Positions 10,893 to 20,926 of a stretch of DNA of 64,000 nucleotides are shown here, one piece after another. The stretch covers positions 175,828,663 through 175,892,662 of the forward strand of contig CM077647.1 of the NCBI GenBank assembly GCA_039707465.1. The letters run 5' to 3'. Within the stretch, counting starts at the first letter, position 1, and every line of letters starts with the position of its first letter. The notes under the pieces are model-generated. The model searched no databases, was not told the DNA's origin, and was given only the letters and a program-made list of their open reading frames with translations. Source of the stretch: Rhabdophis nuchalis (taxonomy: Eukaryota; Chordata; Lepidosauria; Squamata; Natricidae). The position numbers and the translations under genes are program-made.

Positions 10893-12077
10893 GGAAACTG
10901 ATTCTGACTGATTTCTCCTCCATGCAGTAAATCAACATTCAGACAAGTGAAATGCAAAGGAAGCTATTTGAAATTGTCGACAAATTTAACAGCAGTCTTT
11001 CGCAATCTGACAGCTCAAACAAAGGGAAGGGGTTGACTTTTTTCTCAGGACATAACTGTTAAATCATAAATCCACAATACAGTGCTTTCAGCAGGACTTC
11101 TCACATCTACTTCTCTAAATTCATAGAGTTGCTGTTCATATTATTATAATTCCAAACAATGCTAATTACAGTTAGTTCTTACCACCATAATTGAGCCCCC
11201 AAATCTCTGTTGTTAAGCGAGACATTTGTTGAGTGAAATTTGCCCCATTTTATGACCTTTGGTTGCCATGATACAAAAAAGATGTTGACATTCTTCTACA
11301 TCCAATGGAATATTCACAAGTCCAACACAATGGATTGGACACTCCAAAAAAGAACTGGTATAATATTCTTGACTGGAAGAGACATGGGAAACAGGTCAGC
11401 CAATGAATAGGCATAGCAACTAAGTCAACCAATGGGAGCTTAAACAGATCTGAGTCTGTGCAGAGAATTGAAACAGAAACTTAAGAACTCTACTGCATCT
11501 CTGAGAAGTAAACTATTTGGAAGAACCACCTGTTGGTATTGCACATTTATTCATCTATCCTTATGTATATAAAGAAGTTAATGGATCCATCTGAATCAGT
11601 TATCTGTGTGTGCTTTCTGGATTTGAATTTATGCAACAAACTCTGACAAGGACATCAAAACAGTAGACTCAGACATGGAAGTTCATCTTGAGATGATAGG
11701 AAAACTGATTCTACCCAATCTATCCATCTGACTGAATCCACACCAGTTAATGGATATGAATGTTATAAAGGATAACAGTAAGCACAATCTTGATGGCATG
11801 GAAATAAGATGTGTTTTTGCAATTCACCACACAGGTAGAAATGGGGTACAGTTGGTATCATAATATCTTTAAATAAAATGCAAAGAACCAGAAATGGTAG
11901 GAAAAGAAAACTATCTCTGTTGTCCCCAGATATAATAGGCTCACAGAAAGAGAAGGGGTGGACTTTTTCTTTACTGCCTCTCCCAGCATGATCAAACCCA
12001 GGGATTAAAATTGCAAACAAGGAGATGTCCATACAAGATATGAATCATGGACAAGGCCATCCAATGGTATGGTTGGT

Positions 12078-12078
<1 letters not shown>
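10893..12078. other. Downstream flank of V3, duplicated after V7
   Basis: No gene. Nearly identical to about 32008-33194, with the highest identity beyond about 11050. Carries a short relict near 11275-11340 of the repeat that also follows V12. Confidence 0.7.
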
Positions 12079-12314
<236 letters not shown>

Positions 12315-12487
12315 ACATACTTACATACTTACATACATACATCTACAATATCTATCTATCTTTCAGCTTATTTTTCATCCATATTTAGGCTATGTTTTTA
12401 GTAAAAACATATGGTTTTATTTTATGTGAAAACAGTTCAGAGTCAACTAAGTGAGGTGGATAGTGTAGAAAAGAAAGAAAGGGAGAG

Positions 12488-12493
12488 AGAGAG

Positions 12494-12586
<93 letters not shown>
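12488..12586. repeat. (GA)n microsatellite
   Basis: Nearly pure GA. The paralogous site at about 33628-33642 is much shorter, so it expanded after duplication. Confidence 0.95.
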
Positions 12587-12590
<4 letters not shown>

Positions 12591-12639
12591 ATTGGTATTG
12601 AGAAGTTTATCCAAAGATCTGGATAGGGCTGATGTAAAA

Positions 12640-12911
12640 TTATGAAAAACTGATTTGTGGTAAAAAGATGATAAATGGTTTTGTATTGTGATCTGATGAA
12701 GGAAGGAGGGAGGGAGAGAGAGAGGGAGGGAGGGAGGGAGGGAGGGAAGCAAGGAAGGAAGGAAGATAGGAAGATAGGGAGGGAAGGAGGGTGAGGGAAG
12801 GAGGGTTAAAAGTTGAACTCTCTGTTTGATTGCCACATTTTCTTGAAAGTGTACAGGTTGAACAGACACCTGAGACAATTGGGATTCTTCTTTTTCTTTG
12901 AAGATGTTTTG
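12640..12911 (+). pseudogene. Relict IGHV upstream region, left part (interrupted by hAT)
   Basis: The series GATGATAAATGGTTTTGTA, purine tract (12700-12810) and ATTGCCACATTTTCTTGA resembles the V13 promoter neighbourhood (60405-60640), but the octamer segment is missing here. A different promoter part is found on the far side of the hAT element (18522-18677). No V exon remains. Confidence 0.55.
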
Positions 12912-12919
12912 CTTCTCAT
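12912..12919. repeat. 8-bp target-site duplication, left (hAT copy A)
   Basis: CTTCTCAT, repeated exactly at 18522-18529. Eight-base duplications are typical of hAT transposons. Confidence 0.85.
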
Positions 12920-13206
12920 CAGGGGTGGGTTCCTAAGGGTTCGCACAGGATTGCAAGAGCCCGTTCGTAAAATTTACCGATCCCGGGCGATCCGTTTGGA
13001 CCATGGACCCGGAAGTAACTTTTGGAACTTTTGGAACGCGTGTCTCGCTCCGTCCCTCGCCTGACTCCACTAAACTAGCCAAACCCAATGCTCACTGATT
13101 CGCTGTACACCAGCCAATCAATCAATGAGTATTGGGTTTGGACGGAGTGAGCCGCACTTTCCGAAAGTTACTTCCGGGTGAAGGGCTGGAGGTGACCCTT
13201 TAAAAC

Positions 13207-13275
13207 AGGAGTCCTCAAACCCTGGTCCGCGGACCAGTGCCGGTCCGCGGCTTCATAGGAACCGGGCCACAGGGC
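13207..13275. mobile_element. Possible nested hAT end
   Basis: CAGGAGTCCTCAAACC followed by alternating GGTCCGCGGACC-type motifs resembles the ends of hAT elements known in other vertebrates. A matching far end was not found. Confidence 0.35.
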
Positions 13276-13276
13276 C

Positions 13277-13671
13277 GGCGAGGAGGAGGGAGCAGCACCC
13301 TGGGCAGAGGATGGGCGAGCGCGCCTCCACACCTCCTTCCGACGGCCACCTCAGTGCCCTGCACTTTCCGGGGCTTCCTGGAGGGGCCAGCATCTCGACT
13401 GGGGAGGTTATCCCGCAGCGGGCGGGTGAAGGACCCAAGCTGCATGCCGCCAAAGCCATCCAGGCGCTGCACGCCCAGTCCCAGATGGCTTCGGCAGCAT
13501 GCAACTTGAGTCCTTCGCCCGCCCGCTGTGGGATAACCTTCCCAGTCGACATGCTGGCCCCTCCAGGAAGCCCCGGAAAGTGCAGTGCGTTGCGGTGGCC
13601 GTCGGAAGGAGGAGGTGGTGGAGGCGCGCTCGCCCATCCTCTGCCCAGGGCGCTGCTCCCTCCTCCTCGCC
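13277..13671. repeat. GC-rich foldback (about 185-bp arms)
   Basis: Left arm about 13277-13460 and right arm about 13483-13671 are inverted copies (GGATGGGCGAGCGCGCCTCC against its complement) around a loop of about 22 bases. A third, shorter copy of one arm end lies near 13678-13735. The overlapping open frames on both strands are by-products of high GC. Confidence 0.85.
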
Positions 13672-13882
13672 TGCACTAGCTGCAACTTGGGTCCTCCATT
13701 CGCTCGCTGCGGGATAACCTCCGCAACCAACATGGTGACCCCTCTGCTGCTTCCCCGGGTGGAGGAAGGGAGAGAATGGCAGACGCACAGAGAGGCAGAC
13801 TTAGAGAGACAGAAAGAGAGAGAGAGGGAAACAGACACACACACAGACACACACACACACAGAGTGACAGATGGGTGGGTGG

Positions 13883-13884
<2 letters not shown>

Positions 13885-13953
<69 letters not shown>
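13885..13953. repeat. (GA)n microsatellite
   Basis: GA repeat inside hAT copy A; shorter in copy B (34987-35036). Further purine-rich sequence continues to about 14170. Confidence 0.9.
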
Positions 13954-13961
<8 letters not shown>

Positions 13962-14898
13962 AAAATAGGAAAAAAAGATGAATGGAGGGTGGGAGGGAGG
14001 GAGTGAAAGAAAGAAGGGGGAGGGAGGAGGAAGGGAGGAGTGAAAGAAGGAAGGAAAGAAAGAAAGAAAAAGAAAGAGGGATGGAGAGGGTAGGAGGGAA
14101 GGAAGGAAAGAAGGGAGGGAGGGGGAGGGAGGCAATGGAAGGAAGGAAAGGAAAGGAATGGAAAGGAAGAAATCTATTTTCCTATTTCCACTCCACGTTG
14201 CGCCGTACACCGTTTATTTAAGACTTACATTCTTATTTGTAAGTAAATCAATGGAAGTTGCTTGTTTATTTAAATGATTTATGTGGGACTGGGACTGGGA
14301 CTTTGGGACTGGGACTCTGAACATTTACCTATTAAATTAAATGAGAAAAGTATGTTTTATCCATATAAAAAATACATGAAAAGTGCTTAGTTTCAGGGTT
14401 TTCCACTTTGGCAAATTGATTGGTTTTTACGCTGCTCCCCCCCCCCATGGGAATAACAAAACATCTGGCATCCTTCACCTGTATTCTATTTGCTATCCAC
14501 TTTGCAAGCTTATAAAAGATGTGAATTTCCAGCACTTTATATCTAGGAAACTGCTTTTTATATAAAAAATAGAATTGGTTTATGCTGTCCATCTCACTGA
14601 TGCACTGACTCTGGGTGGCTTATAGTTTATTATGACTTTATATACATAATCTAACTCCTTTCTAATGTTATTTTATATTTTGCCCAATAAAATATTATTG
14701 CTTGGGATGACACAATTAATTATAAAATCATAAAATATTCAGTAGAAACTATGTTGAACTTTTTCAGAGTGAATTTTTAGAGTATTTTTCTATGTATATT
14801 TTCTTAAAAATAGACCATTAAAGGTATATTTATGCCTAAGAAAGCACTTTTTATCTGGAAATCAGTGGCCCTTGGCTGATGTCAAAAAATGTAAGTTA

Positions 14899-14989
14899 AT
14901 AATAATAATAATAATAATTTAATTTTATATCCCGCTCTCTCTCCCCAAAGGGACTCGAGGCGGGGCACAGGCACTTAAAAATAAATCAA
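14899..14989 (-). mobile_element. L2 3'-end fragment, only in hAT copy A
   Basis: An AAT-repeat tail followed by a CCCGCTCTCTCTCCCC...GGGGCACAGG motif, the reverse complement of an L2 3' end. Flanked by AAGTT on both sides. Copy B (about 35984) lacks it, giving an empty site. Confidence 0.8.
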
Positions 14990-15236
14990 GTTGCATTTGA
15001 TTAGTACTTGATTGGGAGGTCACTCACAAAAGGACAGGCCTATAAGTGGCTAGGCAATTAAAAAAATAAAATAAAGCAGTGACAACCACTTCTGTAATGC
15101 GGCCAAGTAAACTATAGGGATGTGCCACAAACATCATAAGCAGTGGAGCTCAACTTGACTTCACTTACAAGTTTAAGAATGGTAATTGAGGATGTAATTG
15201 ATACCTAGGATGTTGGCAACAACCTCTATCAACCTT

Positions 15237-15241
15237 ATATA
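15237..15241. repeat. 5-bp target-site duplication, left (LTR element)
   Basis: ATATA, repeated at 17865-17869. The empty site in hAT copy B (about 36231-36236) has ATAGA. Confidence 0.85.
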
Positions 15242-15500
15242 TGTTGTGAAGTGAGAGAGAGAGAGGGTCCAGACCCGGTTGATCCAACGGCTTTTATTAA
15301 CAGGAATCAAGTATAACAACAACGGTAAGTTGTAAGAACAAAAAGCGCGCGCCTTCTCTCTGACAGCTCCTTTTATATGAAGCTGTCAGAGAGCCGGCCT
15401 ATCCGCGCGTCTCCCGCTTCAGCCACAGCCAGTCGCGTCTTGGCCAATCAGACGCGACTGGCTGTTGCCGGGGAATTCAAACGGGTGTCAATACATAACA
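15242..15500 (-). repeat. LTR, 3' copy relative to the element
   Basis: 259 bp. Read on the minus strand it starts TGTTATG and ends CACAACA, contains an ATATAAAAGG-type TATA box and an AATAAA-type polyadenylation signal. Confidence 0.9.
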
Positions 15501-15535
15501 CTCCTTTCCCCCCAGCGAGTACGCATGCGGGCCCA

Positions 15536-17494
15536 TTAGCATACGTACTCGCTGAGGTAGGCGGGGCTGCGTCGACTCCGCCCAGAGCGCCTCAGATCGA
15601 CTTCGGGAGGCGGAGGAAGAGGACGTGTCCGATCGGGCTCCTCCCTGCCGGGGGTGTAGTCCCGGACAACGTCAGAGCGGCCTAGCGAATAGCCGGAAGC
15701 CTCCGAAAGAGGTAGGACGGGGCGAGGGGGCGTGGCGATCGGTTTGAGGACACAGTCAAGCCCCCGGCGCAGTGGGGAGGAGTAGGCCGGGCCTGGTAGG
15801 CCTTGTGGTTTTGGGCGAGCAGGGGGCCGAGCTGTCTGATGTTGGTAGGAGGCGTCCCAGGGCCCCCCCAGGCAGGGCTGTTCCATCGTCGTCAGCCCCG
15901 GGGACGGTCCTGCTGGGGAGTTGGAGCCCGCTGCGGGCCAGGGCTCGGCCGGCTGGTTCAGGTCGAATAGCGGAATGTCGGTCGCCGGGTCCGCGGATGT
16001 CGGCCTGGGGTTCGGGTCGTCCGGCACTGGGTGGCGACGCCTTAGTTGGTCCACATGGCGCCGCCACTCGGATCCGTCGGGCCTCCGAACCCTATAAGAG
16101 CACGGCCCGGTTAGTGCGTCAATGGTGGCAGGGACCCATCGGGGATCTCCTGCAAAGTTTCGGGCGTACACTTCCTTGCCCGTGGTGAAGAGGCGGGGAG
16201 GGGGGACCCCCAGGTTGCACGGCTGCACCTCGTTGTAGAGGGGGTGCAGTCGGTCCAACTCGGTTCTCAGGCGGCGGCCCATCAGCAGCTCCGCGGGGCT
16301 TTTCCCTGACGCCGGGCAAGGCGTAGAATGCTGACCTAGCAGGTAAGCATCTACCCTTGCCTGCCAGTCCCCCCCGGCCATCCTGCCGAGGGCCTCCTTG
16401 GCCGAGCGAACGGCCCGTTCCGCACGGCCATTGGCGGCAGGGTGGTAGGGGGCGGTAGGCGCGTGACGCATCCCCAGGGAGGCCAGGAATTCCTGGAAGG
16501 TGGAGGAGTGGAATTGCGGGCCGTTGTCGGAGACCAGGGTGTCCGGCAACCCGTGCGTGGAAAATAGGCGCCGGAGCGCACGCACAGTACTCTCGGCTGT
16601 GGTGGAGGCCATGAGAACGACCTCCGCCCAGCGGGAGTAAGCGTCCACCACCACCAGGAATGTCCGGCCGTGGAAGGGGCCGGCGAAGTCGATGTGGATG
16701 CGAGCCCACGGAGACTTGGGAGCATCCCAGGAGCGGGAAGGTGCCGCCGGAGGGGCAGGGCGGGTGGATTGGCACGCTTGGCAAGCGCCAACGAAGGCGG
16801 CCACCTCCTCGTCCATGCGTGGCCACCAGACATAGCTCCGGGCAAGGGCCTTCATGCGAGCTATGCCTGGGTGGTTGGCATGGAGGGCCTCGAGTACCTG
16901 ACGGCGCAGGGGCTGTGGAAGGATGACACGGTCCCCCCATAGCAAGCACCCACTGTGGAGCGACAGCTCCAGCTGGCGGGCCTTGAAAGGCCTGAACTCG
17001 GCGGCCACGGCGGCCGACGGCCACCCCCGCAGGACCCAAGTTGAGACCCGGGAAAGGACGGGGTCGGATCTGGTCCGGGCCGCCACGTCCGAAGACGTGA
17101 GGGGAAGCCCGGCGTAGGCCACCGACAGGACGGAGAGGGCCGGTACCGGCTCCTGGTCCGCCTGAGGAAGGGGGCATCGACTGAGGGCGTCAGCATGCCC
17201 CAGGTGTTTGCCCGGACGGTAAAGCAGCGCGTATTCGTACCCCGCCAGGAACTCCGTCCACCGGCGGGTCTGCAGCACGCCCCAATCCAGGTCCTGAACC
17301 GCGGCCGGGGCGGCTATGTTCCGCGCGACCGCAAACACCGTCCGGCCGCCGCAGCCAAGGAATAGACCCAGGCGTCTCGCGGGGGTGATGTCCCCGGACA
17401 CGTCTGTGAGGAGAAAGCAATCAAAACGCGCTAGGAAGGTCTCCCAGGACTCCGCCGACGGGTCGTAGGTCGCGAAGGGGGGAAGCGTGGCCAT
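15536..17494 (-). CDS. Gag-RNase H-integrase fusion ORF of the LTR element
   Basis: One open frame (665 codons counting from 17533; the ATG at 17494, before ATLPPFATYDP, is the likelier gag start). Numbering from 17533: residues 14 to about 85 look like a gag N-terminus. At about residue 85-90 it passes directly into the end of an RNase H domain (ADALSRCPLPQ, about 114-124). Integrase follows: zinc-binding H218, H221, C251, C254; catalytic D282 (HIDFAG), D336 (VSDNGPQF) and E372 (AERAV), a D,D(35)E spacing. A chromodomain-like or GPY region may lie near VRRPDGSEWRRHV. Most of gag, protease, reverse transcriptase and most of RNase H are absent, evidently through an in-frame deletion. It resembles Mag-like Ty3/gypsy elements, a tentative clade call. 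Confidence 0.85.
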   Translation of the reverse strand: MATLPPFATYDPSAESWETFLARFDCFLLTDVSGDITPARRLGLFLGCGGRTVFAVARNIAAPAAVQDLDWGVLQTRRWTEFLAGYEYALLYRPGKHLGHADALSRCPLPQADQEPVPALSVLSVAYAGLPLTSSDVAARTRSDPVLSRVSTWVLRGWPSAAVAAEFRPFKARQLELSLHSGCLLWGDRVILPQPLRRQVLEALHANHPGIARMKALARSYVWWPRMDEEVAAFVGACQACQSTRPAPPAAPSRSWDAPKSPWARIHIDFAGPFHGRTFLVVVDAYSRWAEVVLMASTTAESTVRALRRLFSTHGLPDTLVSDNGPQFHSSTFQEFLASLGMRHAPTAPYHPAANGRAERAVRSAKEALGRMAGGDWQARVDAYLLGQHSTPCPASGKSPAELLMGRRLRTELDRLHPLYNEVQPCNLGVPPPRLFTTGKEVYARNFAGDPRWVPATIDALTGPCSYRVRRPDGSEWRRHVDQLRRRHPVPDDPNPRPTSADPATDIPLFDLNQPAEPWPAAGSNSPAGPSPGLTTMEQPCLGGPWDASYQHQTARPPARPKPQGLPGPAYSSPLRRGLDCVLKPIATPPRPVLPLSEASGYSLGRSDVVRDYTPGREEPDRTRPLPPPPEVDLRRSGRSRRSPAYLSEYVC

Positions 17495-17605
17495 GTCCGT
17501 GAGGCAAAACAGACTTTGCCCGCGCAAATGCAATATCTCTTCGATCCGTAGGGTGAAGAGGTCTGGTTAGGAGGATCGATGCCGGGCCCCAGTCCTCGTC
17601 GCCAG

Positions 17606-17864
17606 TGTTGTGAAGTGAGAGAGAGAGAGGGTCCAGACCCGGTTGATCCAACGGCTTTTATTAACAGGAATCAAGTATAACAACAACGGTAAGTTGTAAG
17701 AACAAAAAGCGCGCGCCTTCTCTCTGACAGCTCCTTTTATATGGAGCTGTCAGAGAGCCGGCCTATCCGCGCGTCTCCCGCTTCAGCCACAGCCAGTCGC
17801 GTCTTGGCCAATCAGACGCGACTGGCTGTTGCCGGGGAATTCAAACGGGTGTCAATACATAACA
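17606..17864 (-). repeat. LTR, 5' copy relative to the element
   Basis: 259 bp, differing from the other LTR by one visible base. Confidence 0.9.
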
Positions 17865-18277
17865 ATATAATATCTTTTTTTTACATTCTTTTAGGGAATT
17901 TTTATTTTTTTAATTGTTTATAAAATATATTTACTACATGAAATGTTATTCCTTTTTGCAAATGTTTTCTTTGAGATGCAATATGTTGCTTTTAAGTGTT
18001 CAGACCAGGTTTATAAAGTGGCTGCTTTTCTATGGGCTGCCAGGTTGGTGCATTTTAGTGACCTTTCCTTACATAATTGGTGTTGTCTTTCATACTTTTG
18101 GATTTCTATTTTCTGTTTCTGTTACTTAGCAATTGCTAAAACAAATCCCACGTGAAAAAATATTCAAAGCCTTCTTGATTTTAATTGTCACTTTATTTAT
18201 TCCTGCACATTGTAGTATTTATTCATTTTCATATCTGTTTTTCCACTGTTGTACAAACGTAATTCCAGCAGCTGCTA

Positions 18278-18470
18278 ACATTCCCACCCAGTCACATGGC
18301 CGGCAAGCCACTCCCACCCGGTCACATGGCCGGCAAGCCACTCCCACCCGGTCACATGGCCGGCAAGCCACTCCCACCCGGTCACATGGCCGGCAAGCCA
18401 CTCCCACCCGGTCACATGGCCGGCAAGCCACTCCTATCTGGTCACATGGCCGGAAAGCCACTCCCACAAA
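18278..18470. repeat. 30-bp minisatellite, copy A
   Basis: Six to seven tandem copies of a unit containing GGTCACATGGCCGGCAAGCC plus ACTCCCACCC. The last units carry small changes. It is part of the hAT element and recurs at about 36643-36835. It has no spacers and is not CRISPR. Confidence 0.92.
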
Positions 18471-18521
18471 GCAGGCCACACCCACAGAATATGTTCCAAA
18501 ATTTTTGAAACCCAACCCCTG

Positions 18522-18677
18522 CTTCTCATCCAAGAAGCTTCTTCAGCAAAGAAAGTTGTATTTTATCTCCATTCTCTGAATGAATAGAAAAACTCCACTG
18601 AACCTGGCTTTCTAGGAGCCTCTTTATACCCCACTGGGCTTATGCAAATATCATCATGAAATATTCCTCTTTATAAG
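18522..18677 (+). pseudogene. Relict IGHV promoter, right part
   Basis: After the hAT element (target duplication 18522-18529) the sequence matches the V6 upstream region (29330-29483), with octamer ATGCAAAT at 18642-18649 and TATAAG at 18672-18677. It then breaks into a tandem array; leader and V exon are gone. Confidence 0.75.
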
Positions 18678-18883
18678 CAATGAATGACTGAATGACTGAA
18701 TGACTGAATGACTGAATAAATAAATAAATAAATAAATAAAGCACTAAAGCAATAAAGCAATAAAGCAATCAATAAATAAAGCAATAAGAAATAAAGCAAT
18801 CAATAAATAAAGCAATCAATAAATAAAGCAATCAATAAATAAAGCAATAAGAAATAAAGCAATAAGAAATAAAGTAATCATTT
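18678..18883. repeat. AATAAATAAAGCAATC-type array 2
   Basis: Starts with an (ATGACTGA)n-like stretch, then (AATA)n, then the 16-base unit. It resumes at 20927 after an L1 fragment. Confidence 0.88.
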
Positions 18884-20926
18884 CCAACACCTGTCCGATG
18901 AGTTTGGGAACATGTAGGCAATTCTAGCTGGTGGTAAATACCATCTGTAAAGCATTTTATATAGATTCTCCTTAAAGGAGGATGAGAGGGTCATTTTCAT
19001 GGACTTTTTCCAAATGGTTTGCCAATTTTCAAGGTTGATGTTCTTACCTATATTCCTTCCCCAGGCGATCATAGTGCCTTTGATTATTTCTTCGCCTATA
19101 TACCTTTGTAGTAATAATTTATAAGCCTTAGAAATGAATTTGGTTGGTGAATCCCATAGAACCTTATCTATATCTTGGTTTGTTGAGTATATTCCGGGTT
19201 CGTATTTGTCCTTAGTAAATTTAGATACTGCCTGATTATATGGCCACCAGTCTATCTCCCAACCCCTTAGCTGTAGATCTATTGCCCCCTTCATCTATTA
19301 AGTCTCCATACGTTATGTTTCTCTTGGGATTATGGACAGTTGGGTAGGTTGCAGCTTCAATTGGGGCTAGCCACCTTGGAATTTGAGTGTAAAATTGTTG
19401 CCTAATCTTTTGCCAAGTCGTATAAAGAGTTGCCCTCGTGTAGTGAGTAGTAAAGCTTTGGGGTTGTCTATTGTTCCTGGGCCAAAGTGACGAGTGCCAT
19501 CCCTGAAGCAAATCATATCCTTCTATTGATAATATTCGTCCTCTTGTTAGGGTAATCCAATCTTTAACCCAGATCAAAATAGAGGCATGATGATAAGGTT
19601 CCCAATTTGGGAGTCCCAAGCCTCCTTTTAGCTTGTGTTCCTGAAGCATTTTCTTTTTTATGCGTGCTTTTTTTCCTTGCCATACAAATTTTAATGAGAT
19701 GTGGTCTAGCTTTTGGAAGAATTTTTTATTTAATTTTGTGGGAGCTATTTGGAATAAGTATATCCATTTTGGGAGGATGTATGCTTTTATGGCAGCTATC
19801 CTCCCTAACAGTGATAGCGGAATTTTATTCCAGTTTTCCAGTTGTTTTGTCATTTCACCTATTAATTTATGGTAATTTAATTGTTTAATTGCGGAGCATC
19901 TATTTGTTAGCCAAATTCCCAAATATTTAACTTTTTTGACAGTTTCAATTTCTAATAGTTTCTGTATTTGTTGTTTTTGTAGCCCTGTCATATTTTTTGT
20001 CAACATTTTAGCTTTTTGTTTGTTAATTTTTAACCCGGCCAACTCTCCATATTCTTCTATTATTGTAATTAGCCTTGGTCCTGAAATCAGGGGTTCTTCC
20101 ATCACAAAGACCAGGTCATCTGCAAATGCCTGTATCTTGTATTCTTCCCCTCTAGTATACAGACCTTTAATATTTTTTTCTTGCCTAATATTATTTAGAA
20201 GGGGTTCCAGTGTCAAGATGAATAAAAGTGGCGATAGCGGGCATCCTTGTCTAGTACCTCTATGTATTGGGATCCAATCTGATAGTGCCTTATTGAGCAA
20301 TAATCTTGCTGATTGTGTTGTATATATAGCCTGAACTGCTTTGGTAAATTTAGGGCCGAATTCCATAATTTGTAATTGTTGTATGATGAATTCCCAATTA
20401 ACCCTGTCAAATGCTTTTTGTGCGTCTAGGAAAATTATACTCATTTCTTTATTTGGGTGTGCCTCATAATATTCTAAACAATTAATTACTATCCTTACAT
20501 TGTCTCTTAAATATCTGCCTGGTAAAAATCCATTTTGGTCTTGATGAATGTAATCGGATAGGAACGGTTTCAATCTTTCGGCCAGAATTGTCGCAAATAT
20601 CTTATAATCCACGTTTAGGAGTGATATGGGCCTATAATTTTGAATTTGAGTTGGGTCTGAGTCGGGTTTGGGGATTAAGGAGATAAAAGCTTCAGTCCAT
20701 GATTGGGGCATTTCCCCTTTATCCAAGATTTCATTGAATAAATCTTTCATTTGTGGTACTAAAGTTTCCCAGATGCCTTTATAAAGTTCTCCTGGTAGTC
20801 CATCTGGCCCTGGAGTTTTCCCATTGGCCTGTTTCCTAATTGCGTTTTCTATCTCTTCTGTTGTTATTTCTGTATTTAATGTATTTTTATATATGTCAGG
20901 GACTATTCCAGGATGTTGTTTGATGT
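18884..20926 (-). mobile_element. L1-type LINE ORF2 fragment inside the array
   Basis: Reverse-strand reading from 20933 to 19236 gives 565 codons of an L1 ORF2: PGPDGLPGELYK, PNYRPISLLN-like YRPISLLNVDYK, FLDAQKAFDRVNW, GTRQGCPLSPLLF and FADDLVFVMEE. A frameshift near 19250-19290 moves the rest to another frame that ends at 18878. Endonuclease, ORF1 and a poly-A 3' end are all missing. Both edges abut the AATAAATAAAGCAATC array directly, which does not look like normal target-primed insertion. Confidence 0.88.

Larger units (their letters stand above)
15242..17864 (-). mobile_element. Ty3/gypsy-type LTR retrotransposon with internal deletion
   Basis: Two 259-bp LTRs (15242-15500 and 17606-17864), beginning TG and ending CA, flanked by ATATA duplications. 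Coding strand is minus. Next to the upstream LTR (+ strand about 17588-17605) a TGGCGACGAGG-type primer-binding site is read on the minus strand. A purine tract (GGGGGGAAAGGAG) abuts the other LTR (15501-15513). Only one base difference was seen between the LTRs (near 15379 against 17743), so insertion is recent. Protease and reverse transcriptase are missing, so it could move only with help. Confidence 0.9.
12920..18521. mobile_element. hAT-type DNA transposon copy A, non-autonomous, with nested insertions
   Basis: Begins CAGGGGTGGGTT and ends AACCCAACCCCTG, an imperfect terminal inverted repeat, with 8-bp target duplications outside. No transposase reading frame was found. Without two later insertions (an L2 3' fragment at 14899-14989 and a Ty3/gypsy element at 15242-17864) it is about 2.9 kb, the same size as copy B (34012-36887). 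Inside are short inverted repeats near 13006-13182, a GC-rich foldback (13277-13671), a (GA)n tract and a 30-bp minisatellite near its end. It splits a relict V promoter. The hAT assignment rests on the 8-bp duplication and CAGGGGT start. Confidence 0.8.

Noticed and set aside
10636..10938. Minus-strand frames opposite each V exon (about 100 codons)
   Set aside because: Shadow frames of the V exons; the + strand has conserved Cys, Trp, splice sites and signals.
13215..14210. Long open frame on the minus strand over the foldback and GA repeat
   Set aside because: It is low-complexity (Ser/Leu/Pro runs) from microsatellite and GC-rich inverted repeats, with equally long frames on the other strand.
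18278..18470. CRISPR-like array
   Set aside because: Units are directly adjacent with no unique spacers, in vertebrate DNA.
18133..18579. Frame with repeated RQATPTRSHG, looking like a repeat protein
   Set aside because: It is the 30-bp minisatellite inside a DNA transposon; the 30-base period is a multiple of three, so all frames stay open. No leader, homology or conserved start.
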